64,000 nucleotides of DNA from Pseudomonadota bacterium (GCA_018240425.1 JAFEFU010000059.1:41379-105378), one strand, 5' to 3'. Positions 32,761 to 43,944 are shown, numbered from the stretch's first letter. Notes: generated from the letters alone by a model not told the origin. Numbers and translations are program-made.

Positions 32761-34608
32761 TCACTCCGCAGCTCGGGTCTTTTCGCTCAGCAGCGGCAGT
32801 TCGACCTCGAACACCGCGCCGCTTCCTGTGGTTCCGTCCGGGGACGCATTGCGCGCCCTCAGCCTTCCGCCAAGGTCGTTGACGATCCCGGACGAAATGG
32901 CAAGCCCCAGTCCCACCCCGTCGCCGGGCTTCTTGGTGGTGTAGAAAGGCTCGAAAAGACTGTCGAGATCGACGATCCCGTGGCCGTTGTCGCGCACCGA
33001 CAGGATGGCCTTCTCCCCCGAGGTCAGGAGAAGGTCGATCTGCGGCGCGGGCGTGTCGCGGGTGGCGTCGAGCGCGTTCCTGAGAAGGTTGATGATGACC
33101 TGTTCCATGCGGATGCGGTCGGCCATGATCATCACCGGCAGGCGCGGCAGCGTCCGGGTGATCTTGACCGAGCGGGTGCGCAGCGTGGGCTCCATCATCG
33201 ACAGGGCGCCCGACACGCAGGAGCGAACGTCTATTGGCTCGAACGCCTCTCCGCCCTTGCGCGCATAGCTCTTCAACTGCCGGGTGATCGCGCCCATCCT
33301 CTCGATCAGGTCGTCGATGCGCTGGAAGGACGACATCGCCTCTTCCGGGCGCTTGCGCTGCAAGAGAAGCCGGGCCCCGGCCAGGTAGGTCTTCATCGCG
33401 GCCAGCGGCTGGTTCAGCTCGTGGCTGACCGAGGCCGACATCTCGCCGAGTGCCGCCAGCTTCGACGATTGCGCCAGCGTCTGCTCGGCCACCGCCAGGT
33501 CCTTCTGGGCCTTTTCGCGTTCGGCGATTTCCCGCTGCAGGCGCGCGTTCAGAAGGCGAAGTTCCGCCGACTCGCGGCGCACGTTCGCGGTCTCGGAACG
33601 GGCGCGCCGCGACAGGGCGTAGAAGATCGCCGCGACCAGCAACGCGAATCCCATGATCTCGAGCGCGAGGACCGCGTTCACCCGGTCGCGGATCGAATCG
33701 TAGGTGGTGAAGGTCACCAGCCGCCAGCCGCGGAAGGGAATGCGCATCTCGGACCGCATCACCCCCACCCCCTGCACATAGGCGTCCGGGGTGCGGCTGG
33801 CCCAGTCGGTGGTGGCCTGGATGGCGCGCTGGATCGCCGAGGGCGCCGAGCGCACCGCCAGCGCCTCCTCCATTGTCAGGCCGCGCCAGCGCGGCTCGGT
33901 CGCCAGGATGATGTGGCCGGTGCTGTCGGTGATCGCCACCGCGTCGGACTCGGTGGCCCAGGCCTTCTCGAACTGGCCAAGCTGCACCTCGACCATGATC
34001 ACGCCGACCATGCGGCTGTCGGCGTAGACCGGCCGGGAAAAGGCGAACTCGTAGTCGCCGTTGTCCTGGCGGACCGCGGAAAAGACCGTGATGCTGCTGC
34101 GCTGCGCCTGAAGGAAACCCTCGTTGTTGCGCATCGACTGGCCCAGCCGGGTGCGGTCGGTCGCCGCCACCACCCGCCCGCTCATGTCGAGAAGCTGGAT
34201 CGCCGAGGCGCCGATGTCGGCCTGCGCCGAGATCAGCCGCAGCGAGGTGGTGGCAAAGCGGTTTTCGGTCAGCGCGCTGATGAGCTCGGGATCGCGCGCG
34301 AGCAGCAGCGGCACCACCGAGGTGCGCTGCAATTCCGACAGAAGCTGGCCGGTGTAAAGTGCCTGGCGCACCTCGGCGCGGTTGCGGGTGCTTTCGGTGA
34401 AGCGCTCGGTCAGGAACGAGTTGGTGGCCCAGAGCACCGCCACCGCCGCGATGAGGAGGCCGGCGAGCAGGACGCGCCGGGGCCAGAGGCGGGTCAGCAG
34501 ATGCGGCAGTGGCAGCCGCCCCGCGCCGGCCGCGCCCGAAGGCTGCGCCTCGCGCGCCGGCCGCGCCGGCGCCGTCACCGTCCGCGATTGCTGGGTATCC
34601 TCCGCCAT
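32761..34608 (-). CDS. dctB: DctB-like sensor histidine kinase
   Basis: A 615-residue membrane sensor. Transmembrane helix 1 lies at about 45-65, followed by a periplasmic double-Cache-type sensing region to about 325, helix 2 (ALEIMGFALLVAAIFYAL), a coiled coil and a kinase core. The phosphoacceptor His is in SVSHELNQPLAAM and the ATP-binding N, G1 and G2 boxes are NLLRNALDAT, VRDNGHGI and GDGVGLGLAI. DctB senses C4-dicarboxylates. It is upstream of dctD on the same strand, and together they form a two-component system. Confidence 0.9.
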   Translation of the reverse strand: MAEDTQQSRTVTAPARPAREAQPSGAAGAGRLPLPHLLTRLWPRRVLLAGLLIAAVAVLWATNSFLTERFTESTRNRAEVRQALYTGQLLSELQRTSVVPLLLARDPELISALTENRFATTSLRLISAQADIGASAIQLLDMSGRVVAATDRTRLGQSMRNNEGFLQAQRSSITVFSAVRQDNGDYEFAFSRPVYADSRMVGVIMVEVQLGQFEKAWATESDAVAITDSTGHIILATEPRWRGLTMEEALAVRSAPSAIQRAIQATTDWASRTPDAYVQGVGVMRSEMRIPFRGWRLVTFTTYDSIRDRVNAVLALEIMGFALLVAAIFYALSRRARSETANVRRESAELRLLNARLQREIAEREKAQKDLAVAEQTLAQSSKLAALGEMSASVSHELNQPLAAMKTYLAGARLLLQRKRPEEAMSSFQRIDDLIERMGAITRQLKSYARKGGEAFEPIDVRSCVSGALSMMEPTLRTRSVKITRTLPRLPVMIMADRIRMEQVIINLLRNALDATRDTPAPQIDLLLTSGEKAILSVRDNGHGIVDLDSLFEPFYTTKKPGDGVGLGLAISSGIVNDLGGRLRARNASPDGTTGSGAVFEVELPLLSEKTRAAE

Positions 34609-34655
34609 GCCGCCAATCTAGGCCCGCCCGGCGCGCCGCTCAAGCGGCGCCGGCG

Positions 34656-35324
34656 TCAGGCCGCCTGCGCCACCCCGGCGAGCGAGCGGAAAAGCACCGA
34701 CCCGTCGGTGCCGCCCTGCTCGGCCTCGACCGCGCGCTCGGGGTGCGGCATGAGGCCGAGCACCCGGCGGTTGGTCGACAGGATGCCGGCGATGGCGCCG
34801 GTCGCGCCGTTCGGATTGTCGATGTAGGTGAAGGCGATGCGGTCCTCGCCCTTCAGGCGCGCCAGCCCCTCGGGGTCGATCGTGTAATTGCCGTCATGGT
34901 GGGCGATGGGCAGGCGGATGGACTGGCCGGACCGCCAGCCCGCGGTGAAGGCGCTGTCGGCGGTCGTCACCCGCAGGCCGGCCGGGCGGCAGACGAACTG
35001 CAATCCGGCATTGCGCATCAGCGCGCCGGGCAGAAGACCGGTCTCGGTCAGGATCTGGAAGCCGTTGCAGATGCCGATCGCATGGCCGCCGCGCTCGACA
35101 TGGGTCTTGACCGCGGCCATGACCGGCGACTGTGCGGCGATCGCGCCGCAGCGCAGATAGTCGCCGAAGGAAAAGCCGCCGGGGATGCCGACGAGGTCGG
35201 TCCCCGCCGGCAGGTCATGGTCCTTGTGCCAGACGCGGGCGACGGCGAAGCCCGCCTGCGCGAGGGCCACGGCAAGGTCGCGGTCGCAGTTCGATCCGGG
35301 AAAGGTGATGACGGCGGCTTTCAT
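34656..35324 (-). CDS. purQ: phosphoribosylformylglycinamidine synthase glutaminase subunit
   Basis: A 222-residue class I glutaminase that feeds ammonia to PurL for the FGAM step of purine synthesis. The nucleophile Cys lies in GICNGFQIL, the catalytic His in LMPHPERAVE, and FPGSNCDRD is the usual N-terminus. It is at the end of purC-rraB-purS-purQ. PurL is not in the window. Confidence 0.95.
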   Translation of the reverse strand: MKAAVITFPGSNCDRDLAVALAQAGFAVARVWHKDHDLPAGTDLVGIPGGFSFGDYLRCGAIAAQSPVMAAVKTHVERGGHAIGICNGFQILTETGLLPGALMRNAGLQFVCRPAGLRVTTADSAFTAGWRSGQSIRLPIAHHDGNYTIDPEGLARLKGEDRIAFTYIDNPNGATGAIAGILSTNRRVLGLMPHPERAVEAEQGGTDGSVLFRSLAGVAQAA

Positions 35325-35362
35325 CGTTTCTCCTTGCGGCGGCGTCCGGGGCCGGTGTCCTT

Positions 35363-35407
35363 GGGGCGCTGCCCCAAACCCCGGGATATTTCGGCCACAA
35401 TGAAGGG
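35363..35407. repeat. short dispersed GC-rich repeat, copy 1
   Basis: A 45-bp unit begins GGGGCGCTGCCCC and ends CCGGGATATTTCGGCCACAATGAAGGG. A closely matching 45-bp unit lies at 48088-48132. It sits in the purS/purQ gap. Such units recur in Rhodobacteraceae intergenic DNA and may act as transcript-end or REP-like elements. Confidence 0.75.
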
Positions 35408-35417
35408 CCGGGCGGTC

Positions 35418-35657
35418 TCAGGCGATCTCGACGGTGTATTTCTCGATGACGGTGTTGGCGAGGAGCTTCTCGCACATCTTCCTGACCTCGGCCTCGGCGC
35501 TGGCGCGGTCGGTGGAGGAAAGGTCAAGGTCGATCACCTTGCCCTGGCGCACGCCCTTGACGCCGGCAAAGCCGAGCGTGCCGAGCGCGTGGCGCACCGC
35601 CTCGCCCTGCGGGTCAAGGACGCCGTCCTTCAGCATGACATGGACACGGGCTTTCAT
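35418..35657 (-). CDS. purS: phosphoribosylformylglycinamidine synthase subunit PurS
   Basis: A 79-residue small subunit that bridges PurL and PurQ and stabilises the FGAM synthase complex. The characteristic segments VMLKDGVLDPQGEAVRHAL and VRQGKVIDLDL are present. GGAGG precedes the ATG, and the start overlaps the upstream rraB stop (ATGA). Confidence 0.93.
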   Translation of the reverse strand: MKARVHVMLKDGVLDPQGEAVRHALGTLGFAGVKGVRQGKVIDLDLSSTDRASAEAEVRKMCEKLLANTVIEKYTVEIA

Positions 35658-36016
35658 CGGCGACCTCCCTTTCGGACGATGGGAGCCTCCCATCCGTCAT
35701 ATTGCCAATCAGAATCTCTCATCATCACATCGACAGTGGCGGTCAATACATCGAACTTTCTGCCGGCAGTTGCATCATTGCGGCTGAGAATGAGACCGGT
35801 TCCGTCATTGGTCTCTCTAACCACGAATCCTAAACCGGCCATCGCCTCTTTCATCAAAACGAAGTCACGCGCGGCACTCCGCGGATAGACGTAGTGATCG
35901 ACAATGCGCGGCTCAGTGCCATCGTCACCCTGCAGCAGCCCATTCTTGCGCACGTCGTCATTCAGTGCGCATTGCACATCAACCATTTCGTCAGTAGGAG
36001 GCACGAAACCTGACAT
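35654..36016 (-). CDS. RraB-family RNase E inhibitor-like protein
   Basis: A 120-residue protein resembling the regulator of ribonuclease E activity B family. It is acidic, with a conserved GDDGTEPRIVDHYVYP segment and a C-terminal alpha/beta sandwich pattern. RraB proteins bind and modulate RNase E. The gene is visibly richer in A/T than its neighbours and is inserted between purC and purS, with its stop overlapping the purS start. That suggests acquisition by transfer, or a separate history. Family assignment is moderately sure. Confidence 0.7.
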   Translation of the reverse strand: MSGFVPPTDEMVDVQCALNDDVRKNGLLQGDDGTEPRIVDHYVYPRSAARDFVLMKEAMAGLGFVVRETNDGTGLILSRNDATAGRKFDVLTATVDVMMRDSDWQYDGWEAPIVRKGGRR

Positions 36017-36050
36017 GCTTAATCCGACAACGCCGTTTCGCTTTCCACTC

Positions 36051-36812
36051 TCAATTGATCAGCGTCGGCTTTGAAATCGGCGTGGCCTGCGCGGGCATGA
36101 CGCCCAGGCGGCGGGCGACCTCGGTATAGGCGTCGGTCAGGTTGCCGAGGTCGCGGCGGAACACGTCCTTGTCGAGCTTCTGGCCGGTCTTGATGTCCCA
36201 GAGGCGGCAGCTGTCGGGGCTGATCTCGTCGGCGACGATCAGCCGCATGAAATCGCCGTCCCAGATGCGGCCGATCTCGATCTTGAAGTCGACAAGCTTG
36301 ATGCCCACGCCATACATGACGCCGGACATGAAGTCGTTGACGCGCAGCGCCAGCGACACGATGTCGTCCATGTCCTGCTGGCTGGCCCAGCCGAAGGCGA
36401 GGATATATTCCTCGGAAACCATCGGATCGCCGAGCGCGTCGTTCTTGTAGCTGTATTCGACGATCGGGCGGGGAAGGGCCGTCCCCTCCTCCATCCCCAG
36501 CCGCTTGGCGATCGAGCCGGCGGCGAAATTGCGCACGATCACCTCGAGCGGGATGATCTCGACCTGGCGGATCAGCTGCTCGCGCATGTTCAGGCGGCGG
36601 ATGAAGTGGTTGGGGATGCCGATGTTGGTCAGCCCCTGCATGAAATATTCCGACAGCCGGTTGTTCAGGACGCCCTTGCCCTCGATCGTCGCCTTCTTCT
36701 GGGCGTTGAAGGCGGTGGCGTCGTCCTTGAAATACTGGATGTAGGTTCCGGGTTCGGGGCCTTCGTACAGGATCTTCGCCTTGCCTTCGTAGACCTTCTT
36801 GCGACGTGACAT
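36051..36812 (-). CDS. purC: phosphoribosylaminoimidazole-succinocarboxamide synthase
   Basis: A 253-residue SAICAR synthetase of de novo purine synthesis. [11 protein letters not shown] (about residues 8-18) is the ATP-binding start, and [21 protein letters not shown] and [12 protein letters not shown] are conserved motifs, which confirm the family. GGAG lies ahead of the ATG. It starts the purC-rraB-purS-purQ cluster and is divergent from the zeta-subunit gene. Confidence 0.95.
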   Translation of the reverse strand: MSRRKKVYEGKAKILYEGPEPGTYIQYFKDDATAFNAQKKATIEGKGVLNNRLSEYFMQGLTNIGIPNHFIRRLNMREQLIRQVEIIPLEVIVRNFAAGSIAKRLGMEEGTALPRPIVEYSYKNDALGDPMVSEEYILAFGWASQQDMDDIVSLALRVNDFMSGVMYGVGIKLVDFKIEIGRIWDGDFMRLIVADEISPDSCRLWDIKTGQKLDKDVFRRDLGNLTDAYTEVARRLGVMPAQATPISKPTLIN

Positions 36813-37010
36813 GGCTGCTCCGTTTCGCCAAAGCGCGGACGGGACCCTGCGGGCACCTGCCCGCGGACCCCGCGTTGCGGCCCCTATAGGCCAGAAGCCC
36901 CGCCCCCGCAAGGTGCGAGGAGCCGGGCCGGGGCCTCGCCTGCCAATGTTCTTGCGGCAAGCCCCGCGGACGGGCATATGAGAGGCGAGAGTTTCACGGG
37001 AGAGCCGGCC

Positions 37011-37322
37011 ATGACCACATTCGACGACCGCGAGAAAGCCTTTGAAAACAAATTCATCCACGACGAGGAGCTGAAGTTCAAGGTCGAGGCGCGGCGCAGC
37101 AAGCTCGTCGGCCTCTGGGCGGCGGGGATTCTGGGGCGCACCGGCGAGAAGGCCGCCGCCTATGCCCGCGAGGTGGTGGCAGCCGACATCTCCGAACAGG
37201 GGCCCGAGGACGTGTTCCGCAAGCTCTCGACCGACCTCGGCGGGCTGGCCGACGCGGCGACCATCCGCGCGCAGATGGGCGTGGCGATGGACGAGGCCAA
37301 GCGCCAGCTGATGAACGAGTGA
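37011..37322 (+). CDS. F1-ATPase zeta inhibitor subunit (DUF1476)
   Basis: A 103-residue helical protein with the DUF1476 pattern [20 protein letters not shown] at its N-terminus, of which residues 1-15 form the inhibitory region in Paracoccus. In alphaproteobacteria the zeta subunit blocks ATP hydrolysis by F1Fo-ATPase. It is divergent from purC, an arrangement common in the family. Assignment is by clear sequence pattern. Confidence 0.92.
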   Translation: MTTFDDREKAFENKFIHDEELKFKVEARRSKLVGLWAAGILGRTGEKAAAYAREVVAADISEQGPEDVFRKLSTDLGGLADAATIRAQMGVAMDEAKRQLMNE

Positions 37323-37352
37323 CCGCGCGGCGGGCCGGCCTCCGGGGGCGGC

Positions 37353-37369
37353 GATGAGGCGCCCTCATC
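37353..37369. promoter_or_regulatory. hairpin in the leader of the methyltransferase gene
   Basis: GATGAGG-CGC-CCTCATC is a perfect 7-bp stem with a 3-base loop. It is followed by a second imperfect hairpin (GGAACTTGCGTTTGAAGTTTCC, near 37380-37401) in the 156-bp space before a homocysteine methyltransferase gene. It may be the terminator of the zeta-subunit gene or part of a riboswitch-like leader. I cannot match a known riboswitch. Confidence 0.35.
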
Positions 37370-37478
37370 ATCCACCTGAGGAACTTGCGTTTGAAGTTTC
37401 CGCCCGCGCGTGGCAAGCCTTCCCGATCGGGGCGCCGCCCCTGCGCGCGCCCGGCATCCCTATGTCAGGACCAAGCCG

Positions 37479-38486
37479 ATGACCAACCCCCTTTCCCGCC
37501 TCCTTGACACCCGCGACTGGATCCTGGCCGATGGCGCGACCGGGACCAACCTCTTCAACATGGGCCTGTCGGCCGGCGAGCCGCCGGAACTGTGGAACGT
37601 TGACCGGCCCGACGACATCCGCACCCTCTATCAGAGCGCGGTCGGGGCCGGGTCCGACCTGTTCCTGACCAACACCTTCGGCGGCAACGCCGCGCGGCTG
37701 AAGCTGCACAGTGCGCAGGGACGGGTGCACGAGCTGAACCGCATTGGCGCCGAACTGGGGCGCGAGGTCGCCGACAGGGCCGGCCGGCCGGTGGTGGTCG
37801 CGGGCTCGATGGGTCCGACCGGCGAGATCATGGAGCCGATGGGGGCGCTGACCCACGCGCTGGCCGTCGAGATCTTCCACGAGCAGGCCGAGGGGCTGAA
37901 GGAGGGCGGCGCCGATGTCCTCTGGGTCGAGACGATTTCGGCGCCCGAGGAATTCCGCGCCGCCGCCGAGGCCTGCGCGCTGGCCGGGATGGACTGGTGC
38001 GGCACGATGAGCTTCGACACCGCAGGCCGCACGATGATGGGCGTGACCTCGCCCGCGCTGGTGGCGCTGGTCGGCAAGCTCGCGCACCGGCCCCTGGCCT
38101 TCGGCGCCAACTGCGGGGTGGGCGCCTCGGACCTGATGCGCACCATCCTCGGCTTCCTCGCCGCCGGGCCCGACCTGCCGGTGATCGCCAAGGGCAACGC
38201 CGGGATCCCCAAGTATCACGACGGCCACATCCATTACGACGGCACGCCCGAGCTGATGGGCCAGTATGCCGTCCTCGCCCGCGACGCCGGGGCAAAGATC
38301 ATCGGCGGCTGCTGCGGGACCATGCCCGACCACCTGCGGGCGATGCGCGCGGCGCTGGAGGCGACCCCGCCCGGACCGCGCCCGACGCTGGACGAGATCA
38401 CCGGGCGGCTCGGCCCCTTCTCGTCGGCCTCGGACGGGACCGGGGACACCCCCCCGGCGCGCGAGCGCAGCCGCCGGCGCGGATAG
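37479..38486 (+). CDS. betaine/S-methyl-donor homocysteine S-methyltransferase family protein
   Basis: A 335-residue homocysteine S-methyltransferase domain protein, a single-domain TIM barrel. The zinc ligands are Cys in FGANCGVG and Cys-Cys in IIGGCCGTMPDHL. DGATGTNL is the N-terminal hallmark. It forms methionine by transferring a methyl group from betaine or a related donor. In Rhodobacteraceae it is usually annotated as betaine-homocysteine methyltransferase, and the donor is unproven. The last 20 residues are a Ser/Arg-rich tail. Confidence 0.88.
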   Translation: MTNPLSRLLDTRDWILADGATGTNLFNMGLSAGEPPELWNVDRPDDIRTLYQSAVGAGSDLFLTNTFGGNAARLKLHSAQGRVHELNRIGAELGREVADRAGRPVVVAGSMGPTGEIMEPMGALTHALAVEIFHEQAEGLKEGGADVLWVETISAPEEFRAAAEACALAGMDWCGTMSFDTAGRTMMGVTSPALVALVGKLAHRPLAFGANCGVGASDLMRTILGFLAAGPDLPVIAKGNAGIPKYHDGHIHYDGTPELMGQYAVLARDAGAKIIGGCCGTMPDHLRAMRAALEATPPGPRPTLDEITGRLGPFSSASDGTGDTPPARERSRRRG

Positions 38487-38511
38487 CGGCGCCCCCCCCT
38501 CACACGCCCCC

Positions 38512-39462
38512 TCAGGCGCGACCGAGCTTTTCGAGCCGCGCCGCGCGCAGGCGGGCGAAATCCTCGCCGGCGTGGTAGGAGGAACGGGTCAGCGGCGTGG
38601 CCGACACCATCAGGAAGCCCTTGCCGTAGGCCGCGGTCTCGTAGGCCTTGAACTCGTCGGGGGTCACGAACCGGTCGACGCGGTGGTGCTTGGGCGTCGG
38701 CTGGAGATACTGGCCGATGGTCAGGAAATCGACATCCGCCGCGCGCATGTCGTCCATCACCTGCCGCACCCCTTGCCCGTCCTCGCCGAGGCCGACCATG
38801 ATGCCGGACTTGGTGAACATGGCCGGGTCCAGTTCCTTGACCCGCTGCAACAGGCGCAGGCTGTGGAAATAGCGCGCGCCGGGGCGCACCGAGGGATAGA
38901 GGCCGGGAACCGTCTCGAGGTTGTGGTTGAAGACGTCGGGGCGCGCCTCGACCACCTTTTCAAGGGCTTCCGGCGCACATTTGAGGAAGTCGGGGGTAAG
39001 GATCTCGATCGTCGTGTCGGGCGCGCGGTGGCGCACCGCGCGGATCGTCTGGGCGAAATGCTCGGCCCCGCCGTCCGACAGGTCGTCGCGGTCGACCGAG
39101 GTGATGACCACATGGCGAAGCCCCAGCGTCTGGACGGCGTGCGCGACGCGGCCCGGCTCGAACTGGTCGAGCGCGTCGGGCCTGCCGGTGGCGATGTTGC
39201 AGAAGGAACAGCCGCGCGTGCAGATGTCGCCCATGATCATCATGGTCGCGTGGCCCTGGCTCCAGCATTCGCCGACGTTGGGGCAGCCCGCCTCTTCGCA
39301 GACCGTCACCAGCCGGTTGGTCTTGAGGATGTCGCGGGTTTCCTTGTAGCCCTGCGAGGTCGGGGCCTTGACCCGGATCCACGCGGGTTTCTTCGGCTGC
39401 TCCTGATCGGGCCGGTGCGCCTTTTCGGGGTGCCGCTGGTCAGGTATCCTGATATCGCGCAT
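38512..39462 (-). CDS. lipA: lipoyl synthase
   Basis: A 316-residue radical-SAM enzyme that inserts two sulfurs into protein-bound octanoate to make lipoate. The auxiliary cluster Cys-x4-Cys-x5-Cys is Cys55, 60 and 66 ([12 protein letters not shown]). The radical-SAM Cys-x3-Cys-x2-Cys is Cys81, 85 and 88 (CTRGCSFC). The C-terminal RSSYHAGE contains the conserved Ser that ligates the auxiliary cluster. Length is typical. Confidence 0.96.
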   Translation of the reverse strand: MRDIRIPDQRHPEKAHRPDQEQPKKPAWIRVKAPTSQGYKETRDILKTNRLVTVCEEAGCPNVGECWSQGHATMMIMGDICTRGCSFCNIATGRPDALDQFEPGRVAHAVQTLGLRHVVITSVDRDDLSDGGAEHFAQTIRAVRHRAPDTTIEILTPDFLKCAPEALEKVVEARPDVFNHNLETVPGLYPSVRPGARYFHSLRLLQRVKELDPAMFTKSGIMVGLGEDGQGVRQVMDDMRAADVDFLTIGQYLQPTPKHHRVDRFVTPDEFKAYETAAYGKGFLMVSATPLTRSSYHAGEDFARLRAARLEKLGRA

Positions 39463-39587
39463 GGTTTTTCCCCTGACCTCACGTCACAGACCAGATAGGC
39501 CTTTTGCCGGGCCAAGGCAACAGCCCCCGCCCGGCCCCGTCCCGGCCGCACGGGGCGATTTCCCGCGCCTTCCCCCGCAACCCCCTG

Positions 39588-39602
39588 TTAGAATCATTCT
39601 AG
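39588..39602. promoter_or_regulatory. Irr/ICE-like palindrome upstream of katG
   Basis: TTAGAATCATTCTAG is an inverted repeat (TAGAA-T-C-A-TTCTA) matching the iron control element TTAGAA-N3-TTCTAA bound by Irr in alphaproteobacteria at all but the last base. It lies 75 bases before the katG start. A Fur-family peroxide regulator is an alternative reader. Confidence 0.6.
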
Positions 39603-41900
<2,298 letters not shown>

Positions 41901-41912
41901 ACCGCCCGGGCC

Positions 41913-41944
41913 GGGCCGCAGGCAGGTCTGACCGCCTGCGGCCC
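41913..41944 (+). terminator. terminator-like hairpin after katG
   Basis: GGGCCGCAGGC and GCCTGCGGCCC form a perfect 11-bp stem with a 10-base loop between katG and the convergent acyltransferase gene. There is no T-tract, so it may act as a bidirectional transcript end. Confidence 0.6.
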
Positions 41945-41970
41945 CCAGCGATTCCGGGCGGTTCCCGGCC

Positions 41971-42840
41971 TCACATCGGCGGCAAACCGTCTCGGCCGTC
42001 CGCTTCGCCAAACCCCTCGTCCAGCACTGCCCGCACCCGCGCCTCGCATTCCAGCGCCAGATCCTTGCGCGAGGCAAAGTCGCTGACCCGCAGGGGATCG
42101 AGGAACACCACCTCGACCGATCCCTGGTGCGGCGCGGCCAGGGTGCGCAGAAGATGCGGCGCAAGGCTCATGTCCCCCCACCAGCCGTAAAAGCGCGCGT
42201 CGCGCCCCGCCGGCGCGCGATAGAGGACGGCGACCGGCTGGATATGCATCGCCTCGTCGGTCCCGTGCGAATAGAAGGCCGCGAACAGGGTCGACTTGAA
42301 GGGCAGCACCCGGCGCCCGTCGGTCGAGGTGCCCTCGGGGAAGAACAAGAGCCGGTGCCCGGCCCTCAGCCGCCGCTCGAAGAGGGCCTGCTGGCGCTTG
42401 GCGCGGCGGGGATCGCGCTCGATGAAGACCGTCCCGGTCGCGCGCGCCAGCCAGCCGATCAGGGGCCAGCCCGCCACTTCGGCCTTCGACACGAAATAGA
42501 TCCGCTGGCAAGCGTTCAGGGTGAAGATGTCGAGCCACGAGGAATGGTTGGCCACGATCGCGCCCCTGCCCGCCATCGGCCGGCCGCGCATCCGGTGGCG
42601 GATGCCGAGGATCACGAAGGCCGACCGGCAGACGCCCTGGGTGATCCAGGGGCTGAAGGGCCGGACCTCTCCGGCCAGCGGACGCTCGGCCAGCCGCACC
42701 AGCAGAAGAAGCCCCAGCCCGCCATAGGTCACGGTAAAGAGCGCGAGCCCGCGCAATACCGCCCGCCCCCAGCCCAGGGCGGTGACCCGCTCGGGCTCGG
42801 GCCGGGCGCCGGGGTTCCAGCCGCTCGCACCCGCGTTCAC
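41971..42840 (-). CDS. olsA: OlsA-like 1-acyl-glycerol/lyso-ornithine lipid acyltransferase
   Basis: A 289-residue PlsC-family acyltransferase with a membrane anchor at about residues 30-55. The catalytic HX4D is NHSSWLDIF and the substrate motif is FFPEGTSTDG. It is translationally coupled to olsB (GTG start overlaps the olsB stop), so it probably adds the second acyl chain to lyso-ornithine lipid, with phosphatidate synthesis as an alternative. A GTG start is used. Confidence 0.85.
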   Translation of the reverse strand: MNAGASGWNPGARPEPERVTALGWGRAVLRGLALFTVTYGGLGLLLLVRLAERPLAGEVRPFSPWITQGVCRSAFVILGIRHRMRGRPMAGRGAIVANHSSWLDIFTLNACQRIYFVSKAEVAGWPLIGWLARATGTVFIERDPRRAKRQQALFERRLRAGHRLLFFPEGTSTDGRRVLPFKSTLFAAFYSHGTDEAMHIQPVAVLYRAPAGRDARFYGWWGDMSLAPHLLRTLAAPHQGSVEVVFLDPLRVSDFASRKDLALECEARVRAVLDEGFGEADGRDGLPPM

Positions 42841-43616
42841 ACCCGCGCCTCGTGCTTGCGGGTGTAGAAGCCCTTGTGGCGCGCGCTCATCGCATGGGTG
42901 TCCATCAGCAGGCAGACATCGGTGGTGTTGAAGGCGCGGTCGACGAAGGCCCCCTCGCCCACGAAACCCCCGAGCCGCAGATAGGCCTTGATCAGCGCCG
43001 GCATCGCCACCATCGCCGCCCGCCGGTCGAGGTCGGCCGCCGGCACGAGGTCCATCGCCTGCGGATGGCGCGAGCGCACCCTCAGCGCGGGCGGGGCCAG
43101 ATGATGATGGTGGAGCCACGACAGCGGCAGCTTCAGGGCCTCGATGTCGGTGCCGTGGAACGAGGCGACCCCGAAGAGGATCTCGATCCCGTGGTCCAGC
43201 ACATACTGGGCCAGCCCGTTCCACAGAAGGAACATGCCGGTGCCACCGCGCTGGCCGGCATCGACGCAGGACCGGCCAAGCTCCAGAAGCCGCCGCCCGC
43301 CGGTGCGCAGGGCCGCGAGGTCGTATTCCCCGTCGCAGTAGAAACGCCCGAACGCGGCCGCCCGGTCCCAGGGCAGCAGGCGATAGGCGCCGACCACATG
43401 ATCCAGCCGCGCCGGATCGCGGGTGGTGTCGATCAGCACCAGATGGTCGTTGACCGCGTCGAACTCGTCACGTTCGAGTCGCGCGGCGTGATCGACCAGC
43501 GGCCCGTCGCCGCCAAGCTCCTCGACGAAGACCCGGTAGCGCAGACGCTGGGCGGCCAGAAGGTCGGCCTCGCATTCGGCCAGCCGGACCTGGAACTGGA
43601 TCGAATCGGCGGTCAT
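42837..43616 (-). CDS. olsB: ornithine N-acyltransferase OlsB
   Basis: A 259-residue GNAT-like acyltransferase of the OlsB family. It attaches a 3-hydroxyacyl group from ACP to ornithine in the first step of phosphate-free ornithine-lipid synthesis. LRYRVFVEELGG and VGAYRLLPWDRAAAFGRFY are family segments. ELGRSCVDAGQRGG is the acyl-binding core. Its stop overlaps the next gene's start, making an olsB-olsA pair. No Pho box could be identified by eye. Confidence 0.9.
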   Translation of the reverse strand: MTADSIQFQVRLAECEADLLAAQRLRYRVFVEELGGDGPLVDHAARLERDEFDAVNDHLVLIDTTRDPARLDHVVGAYRLLPWDRAAAFGRFYCDGEYDLAALRTGGRRLLELGRSCVDAGQRGGTGMFLLWNGLAQYVLDHGIEILFGVASFHGTDIEALKLPLSWLHHHHLAPPALRVRSRHPQAMDLVPAADLDRRAAMVAMPALIKAYLRLGGFVGEGAFVDRAFNTTDVCLLMDTHAMSARHKGFYTRKHEARV

Positions 43617-43732
43617 CGGTCTTTCGGTTGCCCGCGCCGGACGGGGCGCGGCAGGGTTTTAGGAAGCGCGCCGGGCTTTGGCAACCGCACTCGGGGCTTG
43701 ACACACGTTGAGGTTGCATTAACCATTGACCC

Positions 43733-43924
43733 TCAATGATCCCCCTGCCGGTCCCCGGCCTCTGCCAGACGCAACCGAACCGCACGGCCATCGATGACGA
43801 CCTTGCCCCTGTGCTCGAAATTCACCGTGACCCGCGCGCCGATGCGTGACTGGACCTGGCCCAGGCCCCAGTCCGGCTGACCGGGATGCACGACCAGCAT
43901 CCCCGGCTCCAGAAACTCGTTCAT
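43733..43924 (-). CDS. DUF3553 small protein
   Basis: A 63-residue basic/hydrophobic protein with the DUF3553 pattern LVVHPGQPDWGLGQVQSRIG and VTVNFEHRGKVVID. The fold resembles a small beta-barrel (CarD/UvrD-tail-like) module. Its function is unknown. It is divergent from chpT with only 20 bases between the two starts, so their promoters must overlap or lie within each other's genes. Confidence 0.8.
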   Translation of the reverse strand: MNEFLEPGMLVVHPGQPDWGLGQVQSRIGARVTVNFEHRGKVVIDGRAVRLRLAEAGDRQGDH

Positions 43925-43944
43925 GCCCCACCTCCGAGGACAAG

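Noticed and set aside
43698..43726. Consensus -35 TTGACA as a promoter of chpT
   Set aside because: No matching -10 is found at 16-18 bases, and it would leave a 240-base leader antisense to DUF3553. It is not listed as a feature.
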